Shown in pieces: positions 54,083 to 63,619 of a stretch of DNA of 64,000 nt. The DNA is from an uncultured Leptotrichia sp. (lineage in GTDB: Bacteria; Fusobacteriota; Fusobacteriia; Fusobacteriales; Leptotrichiaceae): NCBI GenBank assembly GCA_937925095.1, contig CALEXX010000045.1, positions 32,998-96,997 of the forward strand, given 5' to 3'. The notes under the pieces were generated by a model. The model was not told the DNA's origin. It worked only from the letters and a program-made list of their open reading frames with translations, and searched no databases. Each line of letters starts with the position of its first letter. Within the stretch, counting starts at the first letter, position 1. Made by a program: the position numbers and the translations under genes.

Positions 54083-54994
54083 TTATTTTTTATCCATAAA
54101 TTTCATTACTTCCACTAATTTTTCCATATTTTCCTTCATTCCTTTTATATAACCGTCTGGATCCATTTTCTCATTTAATTCCCTTGGAATGTTAAAAGTA
54201 TCCAGAACTAGAAATTTTCCACCTTTTTTCTCTATTTCATTTATAATTTCCTTTTTTATCCATCTGTCTGATATAAAAATTTTAGAATTATTCCTTTTCA
54301 TAACTTCAGAAATTTTTTCCACAGTTAGTTCATTTGAATCAATATAATTAAAGAAAATATTCAAATCATTAAATAGATAGTCAAGATTTTCTGTAAGAGT
54401 AATTACCGATAGCGAACTCAAAGCTAAAGTTTTTTCAAGATATTCATTTTCTATCTTCTTTATTTCCTGAGAAAACTTTTCAAGATTATCTTCTATTTTT
54501 TTGCCGTCTTCAGGAAAAAGCTCTGATAAATCATCAGCAGCAATATTTGCCATTTTTATAACATTTTGAAAACTCATCCACACATATGGATTTCTATCTC
54601 CATTTTTATGGTTTAAAAGTGACAGTGATAAATAGTCATTTCCTGAAAAGGAATAACTTGCATCAATTTCAACAATTCTTATATTCTTTCTACGGGCATA
54701 TTCATAAAGATAATCATTGCCCCAGACTTTAGCAACATCAACAACAGCCACTGCATCTTTAGCTGAAGACAAGTCCAAATCCTTGTTATCAAAGGCCGAT
54801 TTTCCATAATCCATTGAAACATCAGAATCAAATATTGAATAAACCTCAATATCAGTATCCTTTGTCAAACTTTTTATGATTGAGTAAACCGACTGGATTG
54901 ACGTCAAAATTTTTTTATTTTTTTTATATGTAATATTTTCTCCATGTACTGTTCCCACTATTAAAACCATTAACATGAATATTATCTTTTTCAA
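54083..54994 (-). CDS. ZnuA-like substrate-binding protein with degenerate metal site
   Basis: About 303 residues, signal-like start KKIIFMLMVLIVGTVHG. The fold resembles the ZnuA/cluster-9 binding protein (SIQSVYSIIKSLTKDTDIEV; a long helix EDGKKIEDNLEKFSQEIKK; ISDRWIKKEIINEIEKKGG), but the usual three His and one Glu/Asp ligands are missing at the expected places. It may bind another ligand or work as a chaperone for the main ZnuA. I prefer the TTG start at 54994, preceded by GGAGG with 9 bases; ATG at 55015 and 55045 are also open. Confidence 0.6.
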   Translation of the reverse strand: MKKIIFMLMVLIVGTVHGENITYKKNKKILTSIQSVYSIIKSLTKDTDIEVYSIFDSDVSMDYGKSAFDNKDLDLSSAKDAVAVVDVAKVWGNDYLYEYARRKNIRIVEIDASYSFSGNDYLSLSLLNHKNGDRNPYVWMSFQNVIKMANIAADDLSELFPEDGKKIEDNLEKFSQEIKKIENEYLEKTLALSSLSVITLTENLDYLFNDLNIFFNYIDSNELTVEKISEVMKRNNSKIFISDRWIKKEIINEIEKKGGKFLVLDTFNIPRELNEKMDPDGYIKGMKENMEKLVEVMKFMDKK

Positions 54995-55019
54995 CTCTAA
55001 TTTCCTCCATTCCATAAAA

Positions 55020-55913
55020 CTATTCACTTCCATTAAACTTTCCATTTATGTTTTTTATTACCACTGTTATAAAAAATATAAACGCTGATATTAAAATTAT
55101 CGCTCCTCCAGAAGGAATTGATATATTAAAATGAATAGGCAAAATAACTCCTAAAATACAGCTTAACAGTGAAAAAAATATACTGTAAAAGAAAAATCCC
55201 TTCATTGATTTCGATAGATTTTTAGCTGACGCCGCCGGAATTAAAAGCAGCGCCTCCACCAATGCCGCACCTATTATTTTTACAGAAACTACTGTTACAA
55301 GGGTAACAGTTATTGTAAATATATATTCCATAAGTTTTACATTTACACCTTTAACCGTTGCCATATTTGCATTAAAACTTGAAAGAAGCATACTGTTAAA
55401 TAACGGTATGAGAATTATTCCTAAAACTGTAATTGTCACCACAAGAATTAATATATCAGAATCACTGACAGTAAGGATGGAGCCAAACATGACATTTTCA
55501 ATCATATGGGAATTTGCCTTTGCAGAAACAAAAATAAGCAGAGATCCACCGAGTGCTATTGATATTGATAAAAAGATACCTATAAGGGTGTCTGTGGACA
55601 TTTTTGTCCTGTTTCTTGTATAATTTATAAGCAGACCAAATATTATACAATATGTAAACAGCATAACATATGGAGCATTAATAGGCTCTCCTGCCATTAC
55701 TCCAAATGCAATTCCTGTAAGTGCGGCATGTCCCACCGCTTCTGAAAAGAATGCCATTCTTTTAGTTACAACCATTGTACCTATTCCACCTAATATTGTT
55801 CCTATAAATAAGGTACATATAAGTGAATTTATTACAAAGGCATATTTAAAATACTCAGGCAGCATCTGTCTGTTTGCCATTTCTGTAAAAAAACTTCTAA
55901 TAATTTCGAGCAT
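55020..55913 (-). CDS. Metal ABC importer permease (ZnuB/MntB family)
   Basis: About 297 residues, eight to nine spans. Family landmarks are MVVTKRMAFFSEAVGHAALTG and LMEYIFTITVTLVTVVSVK, then AALVEALLLIPAASAKNLSK. It should move Zn2+ or Mn2+ across the inner membrane. ATG at 55913 is 11 bases after GGAGG; ATG at 55931 lacks a ribosome site. Confidence 0.92.
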   Translation of the reverse strand: MLEIIRSFFTEMANRQMLPEYFKYAFVINSLICTLFIGTILGGIGTMVVTKRMAFFSEAVGHAALTGIAFGVMAGEPINAPYVMLFTYCIIFGLLINYTRNRTKMSTDTLIGIFLSISIALGGSLLIFVSAKANSHMIENVMFGSILTVSDSDILILVVTITVLGIILIPLFNSMLLSSFNANMATVKGVNVKLMEYIFTITVTLVTVVSVKIIGAALVEALLLIPAASAKNLSKSMKGFFFYSIFFSLLSCILGVILPIHFNISIPSGGAIILISAFIFFITVVIKNINGKFNGSE

Positions 55914-55976
55914 TATTACAATTTCCTCCATTTTTGAATATAAATAAAATATTCTGAAAGTAAGACATAAACAAAA

Positions 55977-56666
55977 TTATGAAAATGCAGTCAGAATTTT
56001 TTCTTCATCCAGAATTTTTTTAGGATCACCCGAAAATTGAATTTCTTTTTTTATACATGTTACAGTGTCCGCCATTTCTATTACCTGTTTCAGATTATGA
56101 TGCACCCACAAAATTGTTACTCCTTTATTTTTCAAATTTCTTATTATACTTTTAAAATAATCTTCACCTAACTTGTCAATTCCTGTAAAAGGTTCATCAA
56201 GTATAAGCAAATCAGGTTCCGGATATATTGCCTGAGCTAGAAGCAACCTCTGTTTTTCCCCACCGGATAAATTTCCTATGAGTCTTTTTCTTTTTTCATA
56301 CATTCCCATTCTTTTCAGTAAATCATCCAGCACTTTTCTGTATTTTCCTGAAACTCCTAAAAAACAAGGTTTTTTCTGATAAACAATTGAAAGAAAATCT
56401 TCCACCGTTATTGGTAATGTCTTGTCAAAATCCAGTGATTGCGGTACATATCCAATTGTTTTAGTATTGTCATACGAAATAAATATTTCTCCATTATAAG
56501 GAACTTGACCCAGTATACATTTAAGCAAGGAAGTTTTTCCTCCTCCGTTAGGCCCTATAAGACAGTGTATTTTTCCAGGCTCTATTGTCATATTTATTTT
56601 ATCCAGTATTTTTGTATTTGATAATGTTAATTCTAAATCTTTTATTTCAATTAATATACCTGGCAT
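55977..56666 (-). CDS. Metal ABC importer ATPase (ZnuC/MntB type)
   Basis: About 229 residues: Walker A GPNGGGKTSLLKCI, signature NLSGGEKQRLLLAQ, Walker B LLILDEPFTGID and switch WVHHNLKQV. YVPQSLDFDKTLPITVEDFL is the Q-loop of this metal family. Start ATG at 56666 follows AAGAGG, two bases after the stop of the binding-protein gene; an ATG at 56705 inside that gene is less likely. Confidence 0.93.
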   Translation of the reverse strand: MPGILIEIKDLELTLSNTKILDKINMTIEPGKIHCLIGPNGGGKTSLLKCILGQVPYNGEIFISYDNTKTIGYVPQSLDFDKTLPITVEDFLSIVYQKKPCFLGVSGKYRKVLDDLLKRMGMYEKRKRLIGNLSGGEKQRLLLAQAIYPEPDLLILDEPFTGIDKLGEDYFKSIIRNLKNKGVTILWVHHNLKQVIEMADTVTCIKKEIQFSGDPKKILDEEKILTAFS

Positions 56667-56667
56667 A

Positions 56668-57567
56668 CTATTTTCCTCTTGATTTTCCAACTTCCAGCAT
56701 TGCATTTGTCAAGGAATCCAGATTGTATTTCATGAACTTTTCAAAACTATCTTTTGTATAAGCTCCCCTGCTCATGTGTGAAAGCGTTCTCACCCTTACA
56801 CCTGTAGCCTTCTGAATAGTCGCCGCATACTTGTTTGGAGTTTGTGCATCCACAAAAAACACATCTATCTTATCTCTTTTTATAATATCTATCATTGCCT
56901 TTATATCTGAAGCACTTGGCTCAATTCCATGGGCAGGTTCTATTACAGCCTTTACCCTCAATCCAAATTCAGATAAGAGATAATCATATCCTGCGTGTGC
57001 TGTTGCCACTTTCATATTTAGATTTTTCAGGTGATTTACCTTATTTATGGCTGCAGCCTTCATATTTCTCAATTTTTGGGCATATGCCTGTGCATTTTTA
57101 CTATAATAAGCTTTATTTGCCGGATCTATCTCACCAAGTTCCCTTGCAATAGTATACACCTGCTGAATTGAAGAAGTTACTGATATAAATGAATGTGGAT
57201 TCATTATTCTGGTATTCGTTCTCATTCCTGAAACAGGCATTAGGGAAACCCCTTTATTTGCATTGATTATTTTTATTTTTCCATCCATTTTTGCAGATTT
57301 TATTATTCCGTATATAAACTGGTCATGACCTATTCCATTTACAACAAGAATATTTAATGTAGACATCTTTTTTATATCTTCCGGTTTTGCCGTATAATTA
57401 TGAACATCATAAATATCACCTCTTATTGCAGGAACAACTTCCATTTTATCTCCAACAATATTTGCTACAAAACTGTAATATGGCTGCAGTGTTACTCCAA
57501 CCCTCAATTTCCCAAAAGAAATTATGTTTATTAGTATCATTGAAACAATTAAAAAAAACTTTTTCAT
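56668..57567 (-). CDS. Metal-binding lipocalin-free ZnuA-type substrate-binding protein
   Basis: A 299-residue periplasmic protein with a signal peptide (MKKFFLIVSMILINIISFGK). The cluster-9 metal ligands can be placed: HNYTAKPEDI, NPHSFISV, HAGYDYLLSEF and a Glu/Asp near AQTPNK. The family binds Zn2+ or Mn2+ with picomolar affinity. No His-rich loop, so zinc or manganese cannot be told apart. It overlaps the upstream unknown gene by 4 bases. Confidence 0.88.
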   Translation of the reverse strand: MKKFFLIVSMILINIISFGKLRVGVTLQPYYSFVANIVGDKMEVVPAIRGDIYDVHNYTAKPEDIKKMSTLNILVVNGIGHDQFIYGIIKSAKMDGKIKIINANKGVSLMPVSGMRTNTRIMNPHSFISVTSSIQQVYTIARELGEIDPANKAYYSKNAQAYAQKLRNMKAAAINKVNHLKNLNMKVATAHAGYDYLLSEFGLRVKAVIEPAHGIEPSASDIKAMIDIIKRDKIDVFFVDAQTPNKYAATIQKATGVRVRTLSHMSRGAYTKDSFEKFMKYNLDSLTNAMLEVGKSRGK

Positions 57568-58157
57568 TTTGTATCACCTTTCCCTTCAATTTTCTGTTTT
57601 TCATTTTCTCCAGTATATGGTACTATTTCCTGCCATCCAGGAAAATTTTCATCAATGGCAAATTCTACTTCATCTTTGTGTAAATGGGTTTTTATAAATA
57701 ATATTTTTATATTTTCCCTGTTTGCATTATCTACTATTACAATAAAATTTCCACTTGTCATGACATTTTCACATAGTCCGACATAATATGTGGTTTTTTC
57801 CCTGTCAATTCTTTCCCATGTGATTCTCCCTCTTTCCTCCCACGTAATATCCTTTGTAAATGGAGGAATAAGTTCATCTTCCAGCTGTTTTATCGTTGGA
57901 AGTTTCTCTTCATTTCCCTTTATTTTTATTTCACTTACAAAATTTATCAAATCCGAATAAATTCCCGCTTCAATACTTGAAAATTCTGTATAGGAACTTA
58001 TCTGACCTGATTCTATTTTCTGTTCTATTACTTTTGGTTTTCTCATTTTAATTAGCAGAAAAGCAGTCAAAATTAAAAATATAACCGTTATTCCTAAATA
58101 TATATTCTCCTTTTTTGCACTTGCCGGCTTAAGTTTTTCTGTGACTATTTTCCTCAC
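57564..58157 (-). CDS. Membrane protein of unknown function leading the metal operon
   Basis: A 197-residue protein with one membrane span (about residues 20-40, NIYLGITVIFLILTAFLLI) and a soluble part outside. The soluble part, EERGRITWERIDREKTTYYV, is not recognised. It is the first gene of the metal importer transcript, so it may assist uptake or sensing. The start is a GTG inside AGAGGTGAGG, which leaves the ribosome site unclear; a later start would lose the span. Confidence 0.6.
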   Translation of the reverse strand: MRKIVTEKLKPASAKKENIYLGITVIFLILTAFLLIKMRKPKVIEQKIESGQISSYTEFSSIEAGIYSDLINFVSEIKIKGNEEKLPTIKQLEDELIPPFTKDITWEERGRITWERIDREKTTYYVGLCENVMTSGNFIVIVDNANRENIKILFIKTHLHKDEVEFAIDENFPGWQEIVPYTGENEKQKIEGKGDTK

Positions 58158-58159
58158 CT

Positions 58160-58172
58160 CTATACTGTATAG
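58160..58172. promoter_or_regulatory. Small palindrome before the metal operon
   Basis: CTATACTGTATAG, a perfect 13-base palindrome around a central base, immediately upstream of the GTG start. It may be an operator for a metal regulator such as Fur, Zur or MntR, but does not match a box I know well. Confidence 0.3.
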
Positions 58173-58236
58173 CGATTTATATGATTACATATTTAATTAT
58201 TCTTATAATTATCTTAATATGTTGAATATCAAAGTA

Positions 58237-58264
58237 ATTATACCACAATTTTATTATATGTCAA
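58237..58264 (-). promoter_or_regulatory. Promoter of the metal importer operon
   Basis: TTGACA (58259-58264) and TATAAT (58237-58242) on the minus strand, 16 bases apart, both perfect. The -35 box lies directly against the T-run of the DKNYY terminator. The leader is about 70 bases. Confidence 0.8.
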
Positions 58265-58266
58265 AA

Positions 58267-58321
58267 AATCAAACCTTAAGAAAAGCATTTTCTAAGTTAA
58301 TACTACTTTTCAGGTTTGATT
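58267..58321 (-). terminator. Terminator of the DKNYY array
   Basis: AATCAAACCT (58267-58276) and AGGTTTGATT (58312-58321) form a 10-base-pair stem, with an inner GAAAAG/CTTTTC stem; on the minus strand TTTTTTG follows. Confidence 0.8.
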
Positions 58322-58359
58322 CTTTTAAAATTTTAATATTTATGGAAAAATAAATAATA

Positions 58360-59880
58360 TTATAATTCGTAATAATCTGTTTCTTCTTTCATATTTTCCA
58401 ATTTCTTAAACTTTTTCAAAACAAAATGTTTACCTACAAAAAAAATTGTAAGAAAAACTGCTAAAAATATCTCCGCCTTATAACTTTTTTTATATTTTAC
58501 AGCAGCAGTAAGAACTTCTTTTCCTCTAATAGGTAATAATTTTTTAGTATTAATAATTTCCCTTATTTTATCTGAACTTATATTTTCTGAATTCAACAGT
58601 TCCTGAAGAGTTCCTTCATCACTTATTTCATAAATAACATCATCTACAATTTGATGCTCTCCTAAGTTATCAAAATAATAATATTTATCATTTCCCTTCC
58701 AAACTTGACCTACTATTCCTGAATCAATATCTTTTATTTTTTCCCAGTTTTTCTTTTCACCAAGATAAAAAACTCCTATATTTTTTGAAACTAAAATATC
58801 TGCATAACTGCCTTTATTTTTCTTTCTTTTTTTTACATCATAAGACTGAAGATAATAAATGTTCCTATCATCAGTAATAACATTAGGGTTCACTTCTTCA
58901 ATCCTTCCGGCAAAGATATTATCCCCTGCCCTTTTCTGCTTTTTTGCCTGGTCATCATAAAAATACACACCTTCATTATTTACAAAAAGCAGGTCATATA
59001 TATGATTCCCTTTATTTCCCAGTACCCTATAAGGTGCCTTTTCCATATCAAACGGATAATCCTCCAGAAATACATATCCATTCTTTCTATCATAAAGAAA
59101 ATTATGTCCCTGGTCAATAGAAACAATTTCCAGATTTCCACTATTTTTAACTGGCAGTATTTTTGTCTTGTAATATACATTTTCCTTATCAAAAAAATAT
59201 TCACTATTATTATCTACAACTCCGAAAGTATTTATATCTGAATTTTCTAAAATTTCTCCCTTATAGTACACTTTTTTCCCATCAGTTGTAAAAAAATTTA
59301 TATCTTTAATTATTTCTAAACTTCTATTCATTTCTACTTTTTTAAAAGGATAAATATATCGCTGTGGCCTATCTCCCATTAAAAGAAAATATTTTACATA
59401 CTCAAATTTACTTAAATTTTCATTTTTTTCAGAATACCTTTGACAAAAATAGTTATTTTTTCCATCTGTATAATAGCCATTTCCTATAACTTCAAATTTT
59501 TCCGGGTTTAAATCTGGAGCTGGAATATTTCCAAAATATACAGAATTTTTATCTACCGCTATATAACTGTCAGAATAATCTGTCGAATCAATCACTTTAA
59601 AACTTTCTATATCAACATTCTTTAGCTGATAGGCCTCTCCATATATATTGGCATATATTTTATTTTTATATTTAATGTATATGCTTTTTTCATATTTTTG
59701 ACCATTATTAAAAACTTCTTTGCTAAAATCATAATATGATTTCATTGTAAATATGGAAATGAAAGCAAGAAAATTAAAAATTAGAAATATTACAATAAAT
59801 GTTATTGTTACTTTTTTTAAGAGTCTTGTCCCATTTTTTTTCTTTTCAAATTGGAAAAAATCCTCATCATTTCTTTTCAT
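58360..59880 (-). CDS. DKNYY-family membrane-anchored protein, copy 1
   Basis: A 506-residue protein of the DKNYY family. It has an N-terminal cytoplasmic acidic start (DEDFFQFEKKKNG), a membrane span at about residues 25-48, a long soluble region with repeats such as DKENVYYKTKIL and DRKNGYVFLEDYPF and a second span near the end (AEIFLAVFLTIFFVGKHF). The repeat has a D-x-x-N-x-Y-Y core that probably forms beta-propeller-like sheets. Function of the family is unknown. It is the last of a tandem set. Confidence 0.85.
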   Translation of the reverse strand: MKRNDEDFFQFEKKKNGTRLLKKVTITFIVIFLIFNFLAFISIFTMKSYYDFSKEVFNNGQKYEKSIYIKYKNKIYANIYGEAYQLKNVDIESFKVIDSTDYSDSYIAVDKNSVYFGNIPAPDLNPEKFEVIGNGYYTDGKNNYFCQRYSEKNENLSKFEYVKYFLLMGDRPQRYIYPFKKVEMNRSLEIIKDINFFTTDGKKVYYKGEILENSDINTFGVVDNNSEYFFDKENVYYKTKILPVKNSGNLEIVSIDQGHNFLYDRKNGYVFLEDYPFDMEKAPYRVLGNKGNHIYDLLFVNNEGVYFYDDQAKKQKRAGDNIFAGRIEEVNPNVITDDRNIYYLQSYDVKKRKKNKGSYADILVSKNIGVFYLGEKKNWEKIKDIDSGIVGQVWKGNDKYYYFDNLGEHQIVDDVIYEISDEGTLQELLNSENISSDKIREIINTKKLLPIRGKEVLTAAVKYKKSYKAEIFLAVFLTIFFVGKHFVLKKFKKLENMKEETDYYEL

Positions 59881-59893
59881 TTTTCATCCTCTT

Positions 59894-61357
59894 TCATTGA
59901 TTTTCTTTAATCCTTAAAATAATTACTACAACAAAAACTACTGCAAGAGCTCCTAAAAACCACCATTTCTCATTATCCGGTATTTTTTTATCTTCTACCG
60001 CTATTTCAACTTTTTTCTCTCCGGCAGTTTGTATTAATTTGCCATTTTCAATAAATTCTTTTATCTTATCTACATTTCCAGAATTATTTAGCAGATATTC
60101 CAATGTCTCCTTATCAGCTATTTTATAAATGGTATCCTGTATTGTTGAATCAATTCCTAAATTATCAAAATAATAATATTTGTCACCTTTCTGCCAGACA
60201 CTTCCATAAACTCCATTTTCTATGTCTGCAACTTTTTTCCAGTTAACTTTTTTATCTAAATAATAAATTTCCGTATTTCTTGAAGTTTTTTTATATCTTT
60301 CCCGTACTTCATAACCATGAAAGTAATATATATTCTCATCATCCGTAAAAATATTAGGACTCACTTCTTCAAGATTCCCAATAAAAATATTATCTCCTGC
60401 TCTTTTCTCTTTCTTTTCCTCATTATCATAATAATATATACCTTCATTATTAACAAAAATCATGTTATACATGTGGTTCCCTTTATTTCCTAATGCCTTA
60501 TAAGGCGACTTCTCCCTATCAAAAAAATAATCTTCCTTAAATACATATCCATTTATTTCATCATAAAGAAATTTTTCTCCCTGTTCAAGGGAAACGACCT
60601 TAAGCCTTCCATTATTTTTAATTGGTAGCAGCTTGGACTTATAGTATACATTTTCCTTATCTGCCAAATATTCTGTATACATATCAACACTTTTTAAAGT
60701 CTTTAAATCTGCATTTTCTAAAACTTTTCCTTTATAATAGACTTTTTCTCCATCTGTTGTAGCAAGATATAAATCTTTAACCAGTTTCAATTTTTTCTCA
60801 GTTTCAATTTTTGTGTAAGGATAAATATAACTCTGCGGTTTTTTAGTCTTTGAATAGGAATACACGAGAGACTGTAAAAATTCCATTATATCCGGTAACT
60901 TTTCATTTCTTTCAGGATTAGGTGAACAGAAATAAGTATTTGTACCATCTGTATAATAGCCATTTCCTATTATTTCAAGTTTATCTGGATTCAGGTCAGG
61001 AAGAGAAATATTTCCACAGTAAACATGATTTTTATCCATTCCAACCATTAGCGTACTTCTATCTTGAGAATCCAATGCCCTAAATGAATTAATATCAACA
61101 TTTTCTAAAAAATATCTTCCACCACTAGGTATGGGAACAGAAATTTTCCCCTGATATTTTATAAACCAGCTTTTTCCATATTTTTCACCTTTTTCCTCTA
61201 TTTCTGAATCTGACCCTCCCAATTTCTTAATAAAAAGGGAAAATGAAAAAATTATAAAGACTATAAGCATAATTCCAATAATTTTAAGTATAAATAAAAT
61301 ATCTGATGTTCTTTTTCTCTTAAAATTAAAGTCTTCATCAAAATCTTCCGGCTTCAT
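59894..61357 (-). CDS. DKNYY-family membrane-anchored protein, copy 2
   Basis: A 487-residue paralogue of copies 1 and 3, closest to copy 3. It has the same start (MKPEDFDEDFNFKRKR), a span at about residues 20-44, repeats such as DKNHVYCGNISLPDLNPDKL, DKENVYYKSKLLPIKNNGRL and TDDENIYYFHG, and a final span WWFLGALAVVFVVVIIL. The start is preceded by AGGAGG. It overlaps the end of copy 3 by 20 bases. Confidence 0.85.
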   Translation of the reverse strand: MKPEDFDEDFNFKRKRTSDILFILKIIGIMLIVFIIFSFSLFIKKLGGSDSEIEEKGEKYGKSWFIKYQGKISVPIPSGGRYFLENVDINSFRALDSQDRSTLMVGMDKNHVYCGNISLPDLNPDKLEIIGNGYYTDGTNTYFCSPNPERNEKLPDIMEFLQSLVYSYSKTKKPQSYIYPYTKIETEKKLKLVKDLYLATTDGEKVYYKGKVLENADLKTLKSVDMYTEYLADKENVYYKSKLLPIKNNGRLKVVSLEQGEKFLYDEINGYVFKEDYFFDREKSPYKALGNKGNHMYNMIFVNNEGIYYYDNEEKKEKRAGDNIFIGNLEEVSPNIFTDDENIYYFHGYEVRERYKKTSRNTEIYYLDKKVNWKKVADIENGVYGSVWQKGDKYYYFDNLGIDSTIQDTIYKIADKETLEYLLNNSGNVDKIKEFIENGKLIQTAGEKKVEIAVEDKKIPDNEKWWFLGALAVVFVVVIILRIKENQ

Positions 61358-62888
61358 TATCTATCCTCCTAGATATAATCTTTTTACATGCATTAAAAAT
61401 AGTAGGAACAATAAAAATACATAGTGTAAAAAATATCATAAAATAATCCCAGCTTCCTTTATATTTTTCTACTATTTTTATTTTTTTCTCTCCTTCAACT
61501 TTTATCAATTTTTCATCTTCAATAAGTTCTTTTATTACTCTATCATTTTGGGAAGAACGAAGTTCTTCCAATGTTCCCATATCAGTTATTTCATAAATGG
61601 CATTGTCTATTAATTGAGAAATTCCTAAATTATCAAAGTAATAATATTTATCACCTTTCTGCCAGACGCTTCCATAAACTCCACTTCCTACATCTGAAAT
61701 TTTTTTCCAGCCTTCTTTTTTATCTAAATAATATATCTCTGTATTTCTTGAAGCTAAACCTCCTCCTCCACCTTTACGTTTACTCCATATGTTGTAAGCA
61801 TGAAAATAGTAGATATTCTCGTCATCAGTAAAAATATTGGGACTTATTTCTTCAATATTTCCAATAAAGATATTATCTCCCACCCTTTTCTGTTTCTTTG
61901 ATTTTGTGTCATAATAGTAAACACCCTCATTATTTACAAAAACTAAACTATTTAAATGATTTCCTTCATTTCCAAGAACTTTGTAAGGTGCTTTTCCTCT
62001 ATCAAAAGAATAAGTTCCCATAAAAACATATCCATTTACCTCATCATAAAGAAATTCATTCCCCTGTTCAGTTGAAACAATCTTTAACTTACCGCTGTTT
62101 TTAATTGGCAGAAGTTTTGACTTATAGTAGACATTTTCTTTATCAGTAAAATATTCATTGTTTCTATCAACACTTTTTAATGTATTTAAATCAGCATTTT
62201 CCAGGATTTCTCCCTTATAATAGACATTCTCTCCATCAGTTGCAAAATATTGGTAAATTCCGACCGGTTTCAGCTTTTTGTCAGTTTTTATTTTTATATA
62301 GGGATAAATGTACCTTTGTGGCTTTTTAGTTTTTGAAAAAGCATACATAAAATACTGAAACAGCTCCATTGGAACAGATAATTTTTCATTTCTCTCAGAA
62401 AATGGCGAGCAGAAATAAGTATTTGTTCCGTCTGTATAATATCCATTTCCTATTATTTCAAGCTTATTTGGATTCAGGTCAGGAAGAGAAATATTTCCAC
62501 AGTAAACATGATTTTTATCCATTCCAACCACTAATGTACTTCTATCCGATACATCTCCTGAATCTACTTCACTAAATGAACTAATATCAACATTTTCTAA
62601 AAAATATCTTCCTCCACTGGGAACAGGAACTGAAATTTTCCCCTGATATTTTATAAACTGGCTTCTCCCATATTTATAGCCCTTTTCTTCTATTTCATAA
62701 TCTGAACTTCCTATTTTTCTCATTATCAAGAAAGAAAATAGAAAAGAAAATGCTATAAGTCCAATAGAAACAATTTTAACTATAAATAAAGTATCAGAAC
62801 TTCTTTTCTTCTTAAATTTAAAATCCTCATCAAAGTCCCTCTTTTTCTTTTTAAAATCAAACTCTTCTTCAAAATCTTCCATCTTCAT
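61338..62888 (-). CDS. DKNYY-family membrane-anchored protein, copy 3
   Basis: A 516-residue paralogue. Its N-terminus carries a duplicated unit, EDFEEEFDFKKKKR followed by DFDEDFKFKKKR, where copies 1 and 2 have only one. The span follows at about residues 32-55, then the DKNYY repeats and a C-terminal span (YFMIFFTLCIFIVPTIF). It is probably the first of the transcript of three; AGGAGG precedes the ATG. Confidence 0.85.
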   Translation of the reverse strand: MKMEDFEEEFDFKKKKRDFDEDFKFKKKRSSDTLFIVKIVSIGLIAFSFLFSFLIMRKIGSSDYEIEEKGYKYGRSQFIKYQGKISVPVPSGGRYFLENVDISSFSEVDSGDVSDRSTLVVGMDKNHVYCGNISLPDLNPNKLEIIGNGYYTDGTNTYFCSPFSERNEKLSVPMELFQYFMYAFSKTKKPQRYIYPYIKIKTDKKLKPVGIYQYFATDGENVYYKGEILENADLNTLKSVDRNNEYFTDKENVYYKSKLLPIKNSGKLKIVSTEQGNEFLYDEVNGYVFMGTYSFDRGKAPYKVLGNEGNHLNSLVFVNNEGVYYYDTKSKKQKRVGDNIFIGNIEEISPNIFTDDENIYYFHAYNIWSKRKGGGGGLASRNTEIYYLDKKEGWKKISDVGSGVYGSVWQKGDKYYYFDNLGISQLIDNAIYEITDMGTLEELRSSQNDRVIKELIEDEKLIKVEGEKKIKIVEKYKGSWDYFMIFFTLCIFIVPTIFNACKKIISRRIDNEAGRF

Positions 62889-62996
62889 TACTTATCCTCC
62901 TAGATTGAAACTTTTTATAAAATAAACAACAGAAAAAGTTGCTATAAATTTTTTTTTATTTAACATTTTTTGATTATTCACTCTTATTTTAAACTC

Positions 62997-63587
62997 CTAA
63001 TTATTTTTTAAAAGCATTAAAGTAGATTTTTCTTTGATATTATTATATCTTGTTTCTATAATAATATCTTTGTAGAATTTGAAATTTAAGTTTTCTAGAA
63101 CCTTTTTTGATGCAATATTATGATTGAAGTATGAGGCCATTAAGAAATTTAATTTTAATGTATTAAAGCAATAGTCAACAACTTTTGAAACAGTTTCTTT
63201 CATTATTCCTTTGTTCCAATAATCTTTGTTTAAGACATAGCCTAATTCTCTTCCAAGTAGATTATCTAAATCTTTATCTAATTCTTCACTAAGTTCTTCT
63301 ATACCAATAGAACCTATAACTTTCTGATTTTCTTTTAGAACAATAGCAAAAACTTTTTTCTCCTCTATAAACATTTTAAGAATTTCTAAACTTTTATCTT
63401 TACTTTTATGATGTTCCCAGCCTGCTTTTTCTCCAACTCCCTCAACTGAAGCGTATTCAAAGAAATCATCTAAATCTGTAATTTTCCAGGTACGAAGGAT
63501 TAATCTATCTGTTTCCAGTATAACATTACTTATATTAATTTCTGCATTCATATTGCTCACCATCTCTCTTAAATTGTCTGTCTTCAT
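62997..63587 (-). CDS. GNAT-family N-acetyltransferase
   Basis: A 196-residue acetyltransferase of the RimJ/RimL type: LETDRLILRTWKITDLDDF, KVIGSIGIEELSEELDK, ELGYVLNKDYWNKGIMKETV (acetyl-CoA loop is LNKDYWNKGIM, with G-I-M in place of the usual R-G-x-A) and NIASKKVLENLNFKF. Family members acetylate proteins or small molecules. It interrupts the DKNYY array. The start may be ATG at 63548 (MNAEINISN), which has a purine-rich region upstream. Confidence 0.85.
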   Translation of the reverse strand: MKTDNLREMVSNMNAEINISNVILETDRLILRTWKITDLDDFFEYASVEGVGEKAGWEHHKSKDKSLEILKMFIEEKKVFAIVLKENQKVIGSIGIEELSEELDKDLDNLLGRELGYVLNKDYWNKGIMKETVSKVVDYCFNTLKLNFLMASYFNHNIASKKVLENLNFKFYKDIIIETRYNNIKEKSTLMLLKNN

Positions 63588-63619
63588 AAGGTTTTCTTTT
63601 TAAACTTTTATATTAATTT

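Noticed and set aside
55977..56705. Longer start of the metal ATPase at 56705
   Set aside because: It would overlap the binding-protein gene by 38 bases and has no ribosome site; ATG at 56666 has AAGAGG before it.
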